A stretch of DNA of 64,000 nt, from the NCBI GenBank assembly GCA_032358165.1, contig JAALGY010000008.1, positions 2,046,001-2,110,000 of the forward strand. The letters are read 5' to 3'. Of the stretch, positions 9,830 to 21,800 are shown one piece after another (positions within the stretch are counted from its first letter, which is position 1; each line of letters begins with the position of its first letter). Below the pieces are notes generated by a model, which saw only the letters and a list, made by a program, of their open reading frames with translations, ran no database searches and had not been told where the DNA came from. This DNA is from Diplosphaera chodatii (lineage: Eukaryota > Chlorophyta > Trebouxiophyceae > Prasiolales > Stichococcaceae). Position numbers and translations under genes: made by a program.

Positions 9830-11559
9830 GTGTGCAGCCCGGCAGCAGGCGCCAGCGCCCACCTGCACAGCATGTTCAGGGGCAGCGCTCGCAGCGCAGC
9901 GGCACCAGGACGCCACACAGCCAGGACAGTGGCAACACCCATGTGGCCCCATAATGGCCGGCAGTAGCGGGGAAGCTGCGCTGCTGCCAATCTGTAACGG
10001 TTACGGCCGGTGTATGCGTCCGCCTGCACCATGGGAGGTAGCTGCACCTCTGTGCGTGCACATGGAGCCACACGGTTGTCGGACGTCTTCAGCAGCCATA
10101 GTGGCAACCGACCCAGTCCACTCGTTGATGCACTACCGTACTTGCGGGGTGCCGATGCAAGTGCACATGCAACAGCACTGCTGGTATGACGGGCTTGCTG
10201 ACGCCGGGAGCTCTACGCCAGGCACCATGTTCCACCACCTTGTTGCTGATTGTCAGAACACTGTTCGCTTGCCGCACGGTGGGGCTTGTTCACCCTCACA
10301 GCGGCGTGTCGCCACTTTGCATCTCACCGCACATATGCAGGGTGTGAATCAGGGGTTGCATCAGCAGACTCCGTACTGGACATTCGTTGCACTGCTGACA
10401 GCCGAGAGGATGACCAGCACGATCACCGACGCATGCCTTCGACACATCACTTGTTGCACCGGGCCAGGCTGATATGGTAGGGTTAGTCAACAACGGTTGA
10501 AACCCTAGTAGTGGGACGGCGCAAGGTCACGTGTTGGGAGCAAAGCGCTGTTCGCGTGCACATTCCGACTACAACCCGCAGAGGACGCTGAGCTCTTGAG
10601 CGGCAGTGCGTCGTGGTGGCTGTCCGGCAGGTGCGCGGTTGTTGTGATGCGATGACGGTCAAAGTGCCAGCAGTGCCTGCCAAATAATGCCCCAGTCATC
10701 AGAGGTGGCTTCCCGTGTCCGGCTTCCGGCGCCGGACCTTAGAGATAGGTCAACCTTCTGACCTCAATTGGTCGCTACTAAGAGTTCGCACCAGCAGGCA
10801 CGAGAACTGGCCGTCCACCCTGCCCGACAACATGAACAGCGCGTGGGGGCAAAACGCATGCGGCGAAACACACCGGGCGATGAACTCGTGTGCGTACCGG
10901 CGAATGTTCGGCTGCGCGCGCAGTATGACTCAGGCGGCGTGGCCAAGTAGACTCCGAGCAGGGTGTTGCATTCGCAAGGCGTGTGCATCGCATGACACCG
11001 CTGGCGATTTTGCTGCGATACTGTTTCCTTGTCTCCAGGCTGGTTTCCGATACTGAACCCCCGTAACGCCAGCCCTTTGAGAACCATTGGAGATCTTTGC
11101 GGCGTGTCCGTCTCTTCTGAAATGCGCTGCACATTGAACCACAGCGTGCTAGGGTGCCAGGTGTGCCACATTGTACTTTTGGCTCCATGCGGGCGTATAC
11201 ATTTCAGCGCCCCTCGCATTACTGCGTGGGCTGCTTGAGTGTTCATATGGGAGCATGCGCCTCGATCGTCCACCTGAGCGCCTGCAGAAGTGTTCGGTCG
11301 CATAACGTGAGGGAGGTTGACTCACCGAATATCGCCTGCCTGCTAGCTGGCAGTAGGGGGCGAAACCGCCGGCTAACGACCGGATGTTGGTGGATGGTGC
11401 ACACACCCCAACCCTGCAGTACGTACCGCGTTGCAAACAGTCAGCAGACCACAGCATGGAGGTCCTCTGTGTGGACGTCACACATCCACACCATCTGCTG
11501 CGCTGTAGTGACCGCATGGCTGCGACGCTGAATAGCATGCTGCAGTGTGCCGCAGGCTG
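9830..11559. other. Gene-poor stretch between IF-3 and gene A
   Basis: 1.7 kb in which I can support no gene. Open frames are short, overlap on both strands and lack family motifs or good splice pairs. A TGTAA at 9993-9997, about 165 nt past the IF-3 stop, is the likely IF-3 poly(A) signal. The rest should include the promoter of gene A. Confidence 0.4.
9993..9997 (+). terminator. TGTAA poly(A) signal for IF-3
   Basis: TGTAA about 165 nt downstream of the IF-3 stop codon, on the coding strand. Confidence 0.45.
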
Positions 11560-14500
11560 ATGATGGCGTCAGCAGCTGCACAGCGCCTGGGTGGGCAGAT
11601 GAGCGTCTGGAGAGTTGTGGCCGCGCTGCTGTTGGTGTTGCGCCCCCTGGCGGCCGGCGCCCTTGCCACCCCACACGATGCATCCGGCAGCCAAGGTGCA
11701 CATCAGACCCCACTTTGCAAGGATCTGTTATGCATGTATGTAATTCGGTTGGAGCAGCAACTTCACAATGCCTAGCTGCGATGGGACATGGTTCTGGCTT
11801 CATATGCTATGCATCATGCATGCAGAATCACATGCGTGGTTCGAGAACGAGATCCGTGGTGCTGCTGTGGCGGCGGGTGCGGCGGACCACCGACGCCCCG
11901 GAGACAGCGGCTCGGCACGTCAGCTGCTGGCCACTGGCGGCCGCACGGATCCAGAGGTGAGGGTCAAATCGTTGCTGTGGCTGACAAGATGACAGTCATT
12001 CATTCAAGGCTGCTTCGAGATGCTGCATGGGCGCGCTTTGACAACACAGTGTCACGGCTACTCAGTTGCCAAGCCATGCCCTGCAATGCCTGCACCTCAG
12101 ATCGAACACGTGTGGGCAACGACAAGTCATTGACCGAGCCTTGATGTGGCATGTTCGCCACGGCAACTGGTGTGTGCTGCCATTGTACCTGTGACGAACA
12201 TACATGGGTCTTCACCCGTAGGTGGCGGCGGTGCTGGCAAAGTGCCGGGCGCAGCATGCCGCAGCACGCGGCCGCTGCCAGGAGCTGGCCGCCTACATGC
12301 AGAGCTGCATCGACGTGAGTGGCAGGAAACACATCGCATGCGTCTTGCCTGAGAGCCAGCGACCGGAGCTGGCTTCTTCGACCATGCTGTCGCCTCCTGC
12401 ACGACAGCCACTGCGCAGACTGCTGCGCTGCGCTGCGGAGCTTGAACCTGTGCAGAACCAGGGGTGCCAGCATGATGCTGTTGCTGGCCCCGTCTGTGCA
12501 AGCTGCACGGGCAGAGACTGCGATTGGGCTGCCAGCAGGTGCTGGATTGAAGCACTCAGCCTAGAGCTACAGGCGGCGCAACATTTACCTTATCATTTCA
12601 TGCTCACCCACTGCGTTGCCCTGCAGATCCACGGCCGGGGCTGCCTGCGATGCACATACAGCAGGGTTACGCATGTTGGCGCAAAGCAGTCGCGCTGCAC
12701 AGCAGTGCGCAACAACCGCTGGGTGCTGCAGGGCCGCCATGCCGGTATGGGCACAGTTTGCTGTACTATGTGCAAAGCCGACAGAACACGCAGTTGGCTT
12801 CATGTCATTCCAAAGGACGGACCATGCTGTGCCACAGCTGGCCACATGCTGAATTGCTCGTGGCAAGTGCGTGCCACCAGATGCTGCTCCCATACCTGCG
12901 ATGACATACAACACGCTGCCTGCAGTGCCGGCAGCGGGCTACGAGCCGAGCTCCGACGGCGACTCGGTGCGGTGCAAGCCTGGTCGTGCGAAAGGGGCTG
13001 GAGCCTTTCGCTGCGAGCTGTGCAGCGGGCAACGCTATCAGCCAAGCCCACGCTCCACACGGTACGCAGTTGCCCGATATTGGTCATGTGCAGGATGTCC
13101 AGCTGCATCCAACTGTTTCAGGCCCAGCCTAAGAGCAGGTGCGCTGTAACCGCAGGTGCCTGAGCTGCCCCCGTGGCCGCACTGTGAACGCCGCCCACAC
13201 GACCTGCACCAAGCCAGTTGTCTTCAAGCCGGGGCAGCAGCCCGACCGCAATGGCAGGCCGCAGCCCTGCCCGCCAGGGACGGCCAAGGTGGGTGTTGCA
13301 AACTCAAGAGCCAGCTACCCATCGCAAGGTTGATGGGTAGCAAGCATCCGATGGGCTGAGAACTTGGCATGCTTCACCCATGCTGGCTCTGCGATGAACT
13401 TGACGGACGTGAAGTAGCATCTGAAAGGGTCGTCCGCTGGCGGTCAGGCTGGCACGGGCGCGTTCAAGTGCAGCAAGTGCGAGGGGACAACCAACGGCCG
13501 GCAGAGGTACCAGAGCCGGAGCGGGGCCAGCAGCTGCGCGCTGTGCGTCCCCGGCGGCCGCGTCAACGCCGCCCGGACAACCTGCAGTGAGTTTCTGGAC
13601 ACTCTACCTGAAACTCCACACCCCAGACAGCCTCATTCGGTGAACTGCACTGGTGGCCAGCAGCCAGTCCAGCAGCGTTCCTGTAAGACATTCGTGAGAT
13701 CGATGAAGCCTCAGCTGACCCCCATTCGGCCTAATTATCTTAGTGTCTCAGCACCTGCCGATCACACGTACCTACATGATGAGCAGCGCCTGCTGCATGA
13801 CTGACACTGCCACACTGTCGTATATTGCTTTGATGTGCCATCCCCAACAACTGCCTTGCAGAGCCCCCACCTGCGGTCACCTCCCCTCCACCCAAGCCAT
13901 CGCCCAGGCCACCGCCGCAGCTGCCCACCAGTCCGCCTCCACAGTTGCCAGCCAGTCCCCCGCCACAGCCGCCGCCCAGCCCGCCGCCACAGCCGTCGTC
14001 CAGCCCCCCGCCGCAGCCGCCGCTCAGCCCACCGCCACAGCCACCACCCAATCCACCTCCACAGCCGCCACCCAGCCCGCCTTCGCAGCCGCCACCCAGC
14101 CTGCCGCCCCAGCCACCTCCAAGTTCCCCATCGCAGCCGCCACCCACCCCACCTCCACAGCCGCCGCCCAATCCACCTCCACAGTCGCCACCCAGCCCGC
14201 CTTCGCAGCCGCCACCCAGTCCCCCGCCACAGCCACCTCCAAATCCCCCACCGCAGCCGCCACCCAATCCACCGCCACAACCACCGCCCAGCCCCCCGCC
14301 CCAGCAGCCGCCACCCAGCCCCCCGCCGCAGCCGCCGCCGTCCCCTGCGTCCCCACAAGCACTACGGGTCGTGGTCACAGGTGTGGTTGACACTGTCTCC
14401 ACTATTCCACAGCAGGGCCCTCGGTCTCATGTGAACGGAGACTTACATGTCAACGGGGGCTTACATGTCATGCTGGGGATGAGGCCTTTGCTTGTCATTG

Positions 14501-17500
14501 AATGCCAAAATGCGGGAAGGAACTGCGGCGCAGTGGATGTAACCATCTGAGGTCAGCTGTATCTGCCGGGCGCAGCAACTCATGTTCAGTGCTGCCATTG
14601 TAATGACATTGCTTCACGCATGTTTGAAGCTTTCAAGTGTACAGCGTGATGCTGATGCATACATGCGTCAAAATTGCCCCTTTCCACCGACCTCATGCAT
14701 TCTTAAAACCTGAAACAGGCGGTCTCGGTGGTGCGGGCAGCTCATCCGAGATCCTGGAGGTCGACAACCCCACGGCCACCTGGCAGCTGGTGCCAAATGC
14801 TGTAAACCACGGTTCTTCGCTCGAGGCAGTGGCGGTCTCACCATCGCTCAACGTGCAGGTGCGCTCTGGTTCTGCATGGCACGGGATGAGGTGCTACTTG
14901 GTCATACTTGTGCTGTCAAGCATAGCCGGCAAATGCTGACGCAGTGAAGGTAAGTGAGGTGCTTCCTGCTGGCATGCCTGCTTGGAGTGGCAACCATCAG
15001 TAAGATGCTTTATCCGTGTAAGCAGTCAGTGGAGTGACGTGTGGCATGGCAGGCCGTCTTGGCGAGTGGTGGCTTTCTGGCGGCGGCCCCCGCCGCGGAT
15101 GTCTCTGTGCTTCCGGGCGCCTGGGCGGCAACAGGCAACATGAGCTTTCCGCGTCGCTATCTGTTCCAGGCGGTCGTGCTGAACGATGGGCGTGCGCTGG
15201 CAATAGCAGGTACGCAACAGAGCAGCAGCGACATGGGCATGTGTGCACATGCATGTGATCGCACATGTGCGGCTGTACAGCGCCCGCTGATGATCCTGTC
15301 CTGCACTACTAGATATAGACAAGAGCATGATGGGTTCCACGAAGAAGTGGCGTCAATGCCTCACCTTCAACCACATGACGCTTCAGTTATGACAGGGTCC
15401 AACATGACTGCAGCAGCATGTGCTGTCCTGCTGTGTGCAGGCTTCCAAGACCCTGACGTGACGACCGACCAAACAGCGTCATGTGAGGCGTATCGGCCCG
15501 CCCTGGGCACCTGGGAAACTGTTGCCTCTTTGAACACGGCGCGCAGCCAATTCCAGGCAGTGGTGCTGGAGAGTGGCGCAGTCCTCGTTGCGGGTAAGCC
15601 TACTGCTGCCGATCTCTCTCGCTGCTCTGTGCAAAACATGGCCCCATAACAGGTGCACACTGTGCTACTAGGGTCAACCCTATGGGGGCAGGCGCCGGCG
15701 TGAGCGCCGGCTGCATCTGAGTCCTGCACATGGCCGGCTGCAGGTGGAGTGGACACAAGCTTCAGCCGGCTGGCCAGCACCGAGAGATACACTCCGTCTC
15801 CGTCTGGTCCCGGCGACTGGACTCCAGTCGGCTCGCTTGCAGCTCCACTCATCAACTTTGGCATGACCAGGCAAGCAGACCGCATGTGTTGTGGTCTTAG
15901 CGGCGCCGGTTGTTTTGGAATTCTTCACCACCGCATGCCATGTCTTCGGTGTGTACTTGTTGCCGGCTGAAAAATAAACAGATTCAGCGATGGTTGCTTC
16001 AAGCTGGAATGGTGATACCCCACTGCATTATTGGTACCTAGTTGACGCTTAGATCTTTGGACTTGGCAAGCAGGCGCTGCCGCTGCACACATGCTGTTGA
16101 TTCGGGTCCTTGTTACATTGATTCTCGTGTGATGTGGGGTCGCGTGGCGGACAGTGACTGTAGCTGGCGCCCATGGCCGCATGTTGCGCATATGCAGCGC
16201 CCTGCGCTGAAGGGACACCTTGGTCGTGCCCTGCAGGATGGGCACTGGAGTTGCCGCGGTGGCGGGTGGGGTTGAGACCAGCTCGGTCCTCTCCAGATCT
16301 GCAGCTCTTCAGGTGCACCCACTATGACTGTGCAATGCAGCTGCTGCCGTACCATGGCCAGGAACTGATGCTTGTCATTGCAGCAGTGTCAACAATCCTC
16401 CGCGGGTGTCTCGACCCTGTTGCTTTGAGGACACAGAGAACGAAAGCACCTTGCACTCCATGTATCCGGTTTGGCACTCCCAAGGGTGCGACGCGATTTG
16501 ATGCCTGTCTTGTGGCACTGCAGCTGTACGACGCCAGGAACGACGTGTGGGTGCCAGCGGCCAGCATGGCGGCGAGCCGCGAGGGGCTGCAGCTGCTGCC
16601 GCTGAGGGCGGGGCAGTGCATTGGGGTGCAGTGCGTGGGCACTGCTGGCGGCGCCATTGCGCTTGGGGTGAGGCTGCAGCTGATTGCAAATCTTGTATGC
16701 ACACGCAGCACGCCCTGCGTTTGTACTGTCCACCTGCGCGTGTGCGGGCACTGGCGGCCAAGTGCTGGTGTAGTCGTCGAGCACATTGCAGACGGAAGCC
16801 GCAGTTTGCTTGCCTTGAGTCAATGGATGTGTGGACTGCTAGTGCTGATGTGCAGCCTGTGTAAACTGTTTGCAGGGCTCCAGCCGCCAAGGCAACCTGC
16901 TGGCATCTTGTGAGATCTACGACGCCCAACTGGACACGTGTGCTCCCACATCTATGGCAAAACAGCCCGGCAGGACGAAGTATTGCAGCGCTTGCAAGCA
17001 CGCACTTTCACTGGACTGGCAGTCTGCGCTGAGTGCACTGTACGTGTCGGCTGCCATATGTAACGTTCGTCAGTCATCATGGCATTGAGTGTTGCCGCAT
17101 GCCACACCATGGCTGTGGCTGTTGCTGCGCAGCTGGACGGAGCTGACCAACCCCATGCCAAATGCGCGGAGTAACTTCCGGGCCGTGCAGCTGCCGAATG
17201 ACGACATTGTCGTAGGAGGTGCGCGCGAATTCACTGCAGATAGTGTGCTAAGCAGGTCATGGACATGATATGCTTTGTCACCATCCGCATTCGACTGCAT
17301 TGCTGCGGCCAGCACAGCTTCCTGCAACCAGTATCAGTCGGTGTTGCCCTGACACAATTGCATGATGACGAACGTGATGCTGCTGCAAAGCCTGCCAGCA
17401 GGCATGTCAGCAATGTGTCTTGTCACTCAACGTGCCACGCAGGGTAGGTGTACCGTTCGGGGTTCAAGGTCAATCAGATGGTGGTGCTGCAAATATGCAG

Positions 17501-17634
17501 GGTGCCAAGGCTGCGCCATTCAGGCGTCAAATGTGTTGGTCGACCGCTTGTCTGCTGCAACCGGGCTGTGGACTTCACTGCCGCCGTTCAACGTTGGGCG
17601 TGCCCTTCACACGATGGTGGCAGTGACCGAATGA
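11560..17634 (+). CDS. Gene A: secreted Cys-rich / Pro-rich / kelch-propeller protein
   Basis: Seventeen exons: 11560-11695, 11826-11956, 12222-12314, 12627-12744, 12926-13061, 13156-13288, 13418-13586, 13862-14380, 14719-14858, 15053-15209, 15441-15593, 15744-15870, 16237-16312, 16524-16667, 16876-16937, 17133-17218 and 17501-17634; 837 residues. Domains in order: signal peptide (VVAALLLVLRPLAAGALA); unfamiliar block with 'RQLLATGGRTDPE' and 'GRGCLRC'; Cys-rich GCC2/GCC3- or ephrin-receptor-like repeats ('RCLSCPRGRTVNAAHTTC', 'GRQRYQSRSGA'); an extensin-like tract of SPPPQPPP units; and kelch repeats such as 'FQAVVLESGAVLVAGG' and 'FRAVQLPNDDIVVGG'. A secreted wall or matrix protein is inferred. 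It is collinear with gene C downstream but lacks C's Ig-like exons, and has an extra intron after the signal peptide. The intron after 15870 starts GC (AG|GCAAGC). No catalytic residues were recognised. Confidence 0.8.
13862..14351 (+). repeat. Pro-rich (SPPPQPPP)n tract of gene A
   Basis: About 160 residues of repeated S/N-PPP-Q-PPP units within one 519-nt exon. It resembles the hydroxyproline-rich shafts of extensins and volvocine wall glycoproteins. Ser/Asn alternation and mixed proline codons show it is not a recent perfect repeat. In B and C the same region is split over three exons. Confidence 0.88.
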
Positions 17635-18895
17635 CTCTATTGGTGCAGTTTCATTCGTTGTCTTGCTATGATACACTGGAGCAGCGCTGATGACGGAGCC
17701 ATGCAGCCCCATCGAGACAGGTAGTAGCTGGCTTGCCCACAGACGACATTACAGTAGGGTTACCATGCGCATGCCATGGGACCACTGCTGGTCTGTGACA
17801 TGGGGCTGCACAGCGCGTGCTTCATGTTGATACACAGTCCGACTTCTGCGCTGTCGCTGCAACAGTCGGCGATAGTCAAATTGCAATACTGTGTGATATT
17901 GCTCAATACTGAACGGGTGTCCAGCCTCTTTTAGTCCGCATTGCATGTGATCGTTCGCTCTGAACCGGTAGTATGCACAGCCACGTGGCTTCCTTTGTTT
18001 GTTTTGTAACAATGATTGAGTTTTGCTACACGTCTAATACTACATTTAAATTACCTCAACCTTCCACTGTTGCCAGGCTGGCTGGGAGGGTTAGTCAAGC
18101 ACACGCGATCGTTTTGATTGCCCAATACTTGGAGGTGTCTATTTTGTAAGCGGAAGCTATAAGCAGTGCCTCCGTGTTGCGACAGTGCGTGCTTTAACGA
18201 GAGTCCCAGCCCTCTCGCCTCTGCACTGCAGGGCGGGGACATGTAATCAACACGGCGACTGTGCAGATGTACACCCACATCAGTACCCAACATCTCGCCC
18301 GCTGTCTTGCATGCAGCGTTATTGACGTCGCTGCAGCACCGCACAGCCGTCAAGGCACCAGAACCGGGTTCAAATATCGACAGACGTCAGGTGCACACCA
18401 CCTTTCAGACGCATCGCCACACGTGACAACCGACCAGGAGTCACACTGAGCGGCACGCTGCAGGTGAGTGCACGAAGAATGCAGAGAGAGGATAGCAACA
18501 TATAACCGCATGCCAGGGTGGGTGTTACGCCCGCGCCGAGATTCTCTGCGGCGTTGGCACGTCTTGGCATCCAAGCACAATTGGCAGCCAAAAGGCGAGG
18601 ATGAGTCGATGAGCCGGCGGCAACACCCGAGATGCAGATCATGATGCATGCTTGACACGTTTAGATGCTACCCACACGCTTGAAGGGCAACTGGCTGCGT
18701 TGCACCTCCGCATTTCGGGAGGTAACCATTTCGTACCATGACTACATCACAGTAATCAACATGGGCTCTGCTGACCTCCACATTCCTGACTGTGGAGCCA
18801 AAACGCTTGATCGAGCTCGACACCAATCCGTCAAGGTATGGCCTGCTGGTGTACGGGCTGTCCCCCTGCCCTGCAGCGCGACGGCAGCCAACGCC
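17635..18895. other. Intergenic A-B
   Basis: 1.26 kb without a supported gene. A TGTAA near 18004 lies about 370 nt past gene A. An upstream ATG at 18665 is in frame with gene B, but the residues between it and 18896 do not look like a leader. I therefore treat the stretch as promoter and 5' UTR. Confidence 0.4.
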
Positions 18896-21800
18896 ATGGC
18901 GGCGCGCCAATACCGCGCCGCCGCAGCTGCAGCCCTGGCCCTCAGCCTGGCGTGCAGCGCGTTTGCCGCAGCTGCAGCGCCGATGCAGATGCTCACTGAT
19001 GACAGCAGGGCCAGTGGCGGCCTGAGTGCCGCCGCTGCAGCGGTTTTGCTGCAGGGTGCCCACCCAGTGGACCGCGGGGCGGTGCGGCAGCTGCTGGCCA
19101 GTGGCGGCCGCAGTGATCCCGAGGTGCGCAGCGGTGATGCTGCTGTGAGACGCTGCTGTACGCAGGAGGTCGCTGTGTGCCGTCGGGCCATCCACTTGCG
19201 GTTCTGCAGACTGCGGCAGCTCCGGCGTCCTTAAACCCTGCAGCGCTTGCCGGTGCCGCACACTGGGCAGTCTGCATTAGCCCAGCACAAACAGCAGTTA
19301 AATCTGGCGTTCTGCAGGTGGCGGCGGTGCTGGCGAGGTGCCATGCGCAGAAGACCCGCTGCGAGGAGCTCGCCAAGTACATGCAGAACTGCATCAACGT
19401 GCGGTCCCAGACAAGTGTTCTTGCTGGCGCTACCTCAGGCTGTGCAACGTACCAGTTGTGTTCTGTGGTGCTGCAAAGCCTACGCAGAGGTTCAGGTTGC
19501 TCACTTACGTCGTGATTGACCGCCCCCTGCGCCGAACCTCATGCTGGCTGACGGTGTGAAGACACCAACAGCATATGAGCGACGTTTAAGTACGGCCATC
19601 AGCAAATCAGAGCCTTTTAACGGATGAAATCTGTGCCTGCAGATCCACGGCAGGGGCTGCCTGCGCTGCACGTACAGCATTGTGACCCACGTTGGTGCCA
19701 CAGCATCGAAGTGCACAGCCATCCGTGGCAAGCGCTGGGCGCTGCAGGGCCGCCATGCGGGTGAGCCTGAGTTTTTTGATACCAGGATGACAAACATGTG
19801 CATCGGTTGAACGTAGCTGCAGGCCTGCACCATCTGAACCAAAGGGCGCTGTTTCTGTTACAAACGCCCTGCCTGATGTGTGGTCGAGTTGCATGACTGC
19901 CCAGTTCTTGGCACCAAGTGTCTCTCCCGCCCAGTCGTGAGGTTTTCCTTGCAACCTGATGCAGTGCCAGCTGCTGGCTACCAGCTCAGCCCAAACGGCG
20001 ACTCGGTGGCCTGCAAGCGTGGACACGCCAAGGGCGGATCTGGCACATCTCCCTGCACCCGCTGTGGAGCTGCCAGCTATGCGCCCCACCCAGGGTCGAC
20101 AAGGTGAGCTTCTGCAGCCTATCAAACATCAGACGTCGAAGCACGCAGATATCATACTGCTGTGCCGCATGCACTGTTGCAGGCTGCAACTCCTCACCAG
20201 CAGCTTATGGAGCCCAGGAAAGGTGGTCTGTCTGCTGTATCGTGGCAGCCAACCTGCTGCAGCATGTCATTGGTGACGCAGCATGCGACTTGAGACCATT
20301 CGCCGCAGGTGCTTGAGCTGCCCGCGTCCCAGGGTTGTGAATGCTGCGCACACCAGATGCGCACAGCCGACGCCTGTGTTCAAACCGGGCCAGCAGCCGG
20401 ACCGCAGCGGCAGACCGCAGCCCTGCCCTCCAGGGACGGCCAAGGTACCGCAGACAATTGCGGATTATCTCCTGAGCTAGATGATTATGCTCTACATTCT
20501 CATGGCGACTGTGGCAGCCCAGTGCACACAAAGCGGTGCACCCTGATGAACTGTCGCAGTTCAACATCGTGACGAGGCCAGCCCAGGCCGCCACTGAAGT
20601 GATGGTGCCTCGTGGTCAGGCCGGCACGGGCGCCTTTGCGTGTGGCCGGTGCGAGGGCACGTCACACGGCCGCCAGCGGTACCAGAGCCGGAGCGGAGCC
20701 ATCACCTGCGCGCTGTGCGTCGCCGGCGGCCGCGTCAATGCCGCCAGGACCACGTGCAGTGAGTTTGATTGCTGCTATTCGACCTTGTGTTAGCAGCACC
20801 ATCGAATTTGACCGGTCCGAAGGCTGGTGTGAATTGTGAGCGACGGCATGCCTGCTGTGCGCTCAAGCCGCTGAGCGCACTTGACATTTACACGCTTGCC
20901 CGCCTGGGCTGCCAAGCCGCTGCGGAACACACCATAGCTGCGCATCCGCAATGCTGTTTGCTGACTCACTTCGGATGTCCTGAGGTCCTGTGCAACCTGG
21001 AAACTGCTGGCTGCCCTGCAGCTCCACCTCTCATCATCGAGTCGCCGCCTCCTCCCAAGCACACGCCTGGCCAGCCGCCGCGGTCGTCGCCCCATCCGCC
21101 GCCTCAACCGCCACATCACCCGCCACCAAGGCCACCACCGAGCCCCCCGCCCCAGCCGCCGCCTCAGCCGCCTCTGAGGTTTGCAACGCTGCAGGGCAGT
21201 GTACTCTCTGCTGACACTGTGGCGTGCAAACCTCAGCTTGTCTGACCCTCCGTGGCGGCAGCACTCTCACTGCTACTAGTGGCGTTTGGTGATTCATGCT
21301 TGCATTGCTGCTGCCGCAGCCCACCCCCTGCGCCCCCGCCCAGCCCACCACCGCACCCACCCCCAAGGTAAGCAGAGGTGCAGGCCTTGCACCACATGCT
21401 GCTGACATCAGGCGTGCTGGCACGGCTTCAACGCTTGCAGATTCACACACAGGCGTTTTTCTGCACTGCAGCCCGCCCCCCGCGCCGCCCCCAAGCCCAC
21501 CGCCCGCACCGCCACCCAGCCCCCCGCCCCAGCCGCCGCCACAGCCGCCACCCAGCCCACCGCCCGCACCGCCGCCCAGCCCCCCTCCGCAGCCGCCACC
21601 CAGCCCCCCGCCTGTCAAACAAGCCATAATCCTTCGCCTCACCAGCCAGTTTGCAGGTTGTCAATGAACTTGCCAACCATCCGCTCTGCTGAAAGCCTCC
21701 GAGCTGTTCGCACATGGACGGGACCACTGCAGCCTTGTTGCATTTGCAACGTGTGTTTCATCCTGCGCACAGGGGGGATTGGCGGGCCACTGATCTACAG

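Noticed and set aside
10483..10510. TAGGGTTA / AAACCCTAG motifs suggesting an interstitial telomere
   Set aside because: Only single partial units, in opposite orientation, with no array.
13862..14351. Regular short repeats that could suggest a CRISPR array or minisatellite
   Set aside because: Repeat units are in coding frame, with no unique spacers of constant length, and lie in one exon flanked by matching splice sites. They encode SPPPQPPP units.
13740..14402. Long Gly-rich (GGGLGGGC) frame on the minus strand
   Set aside because: Shadow of the Pro-rich repeat of gene A on the plus strand; proline codons read as glycine in reverse. The same applies to minus frames at 21034-21642 and 27294-27674.
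17448..17500. Stop codon in the last kelch exon of gene A suggesting a pseudogene
   Set aside because: The stop appears only if the acceptor before 17450 is used. The acceptor ATGCAG ending at 17500 gives an open frame aligning with C's last exon.
18665..18895. Upstream in-frame ATG for gene B at 18665
   Set aside because: Using it would bury the hydrophobic signal peptide about 77 residues inside the protein. Gene C starts at the position that corresponds to 18896.
17635..18895. Possible transposon between A and B
   Set aside because: No transposase-like frame, terminal inverted repeat or target duplication could be seen. The spacer seems to be ordinary intergenic DNA.
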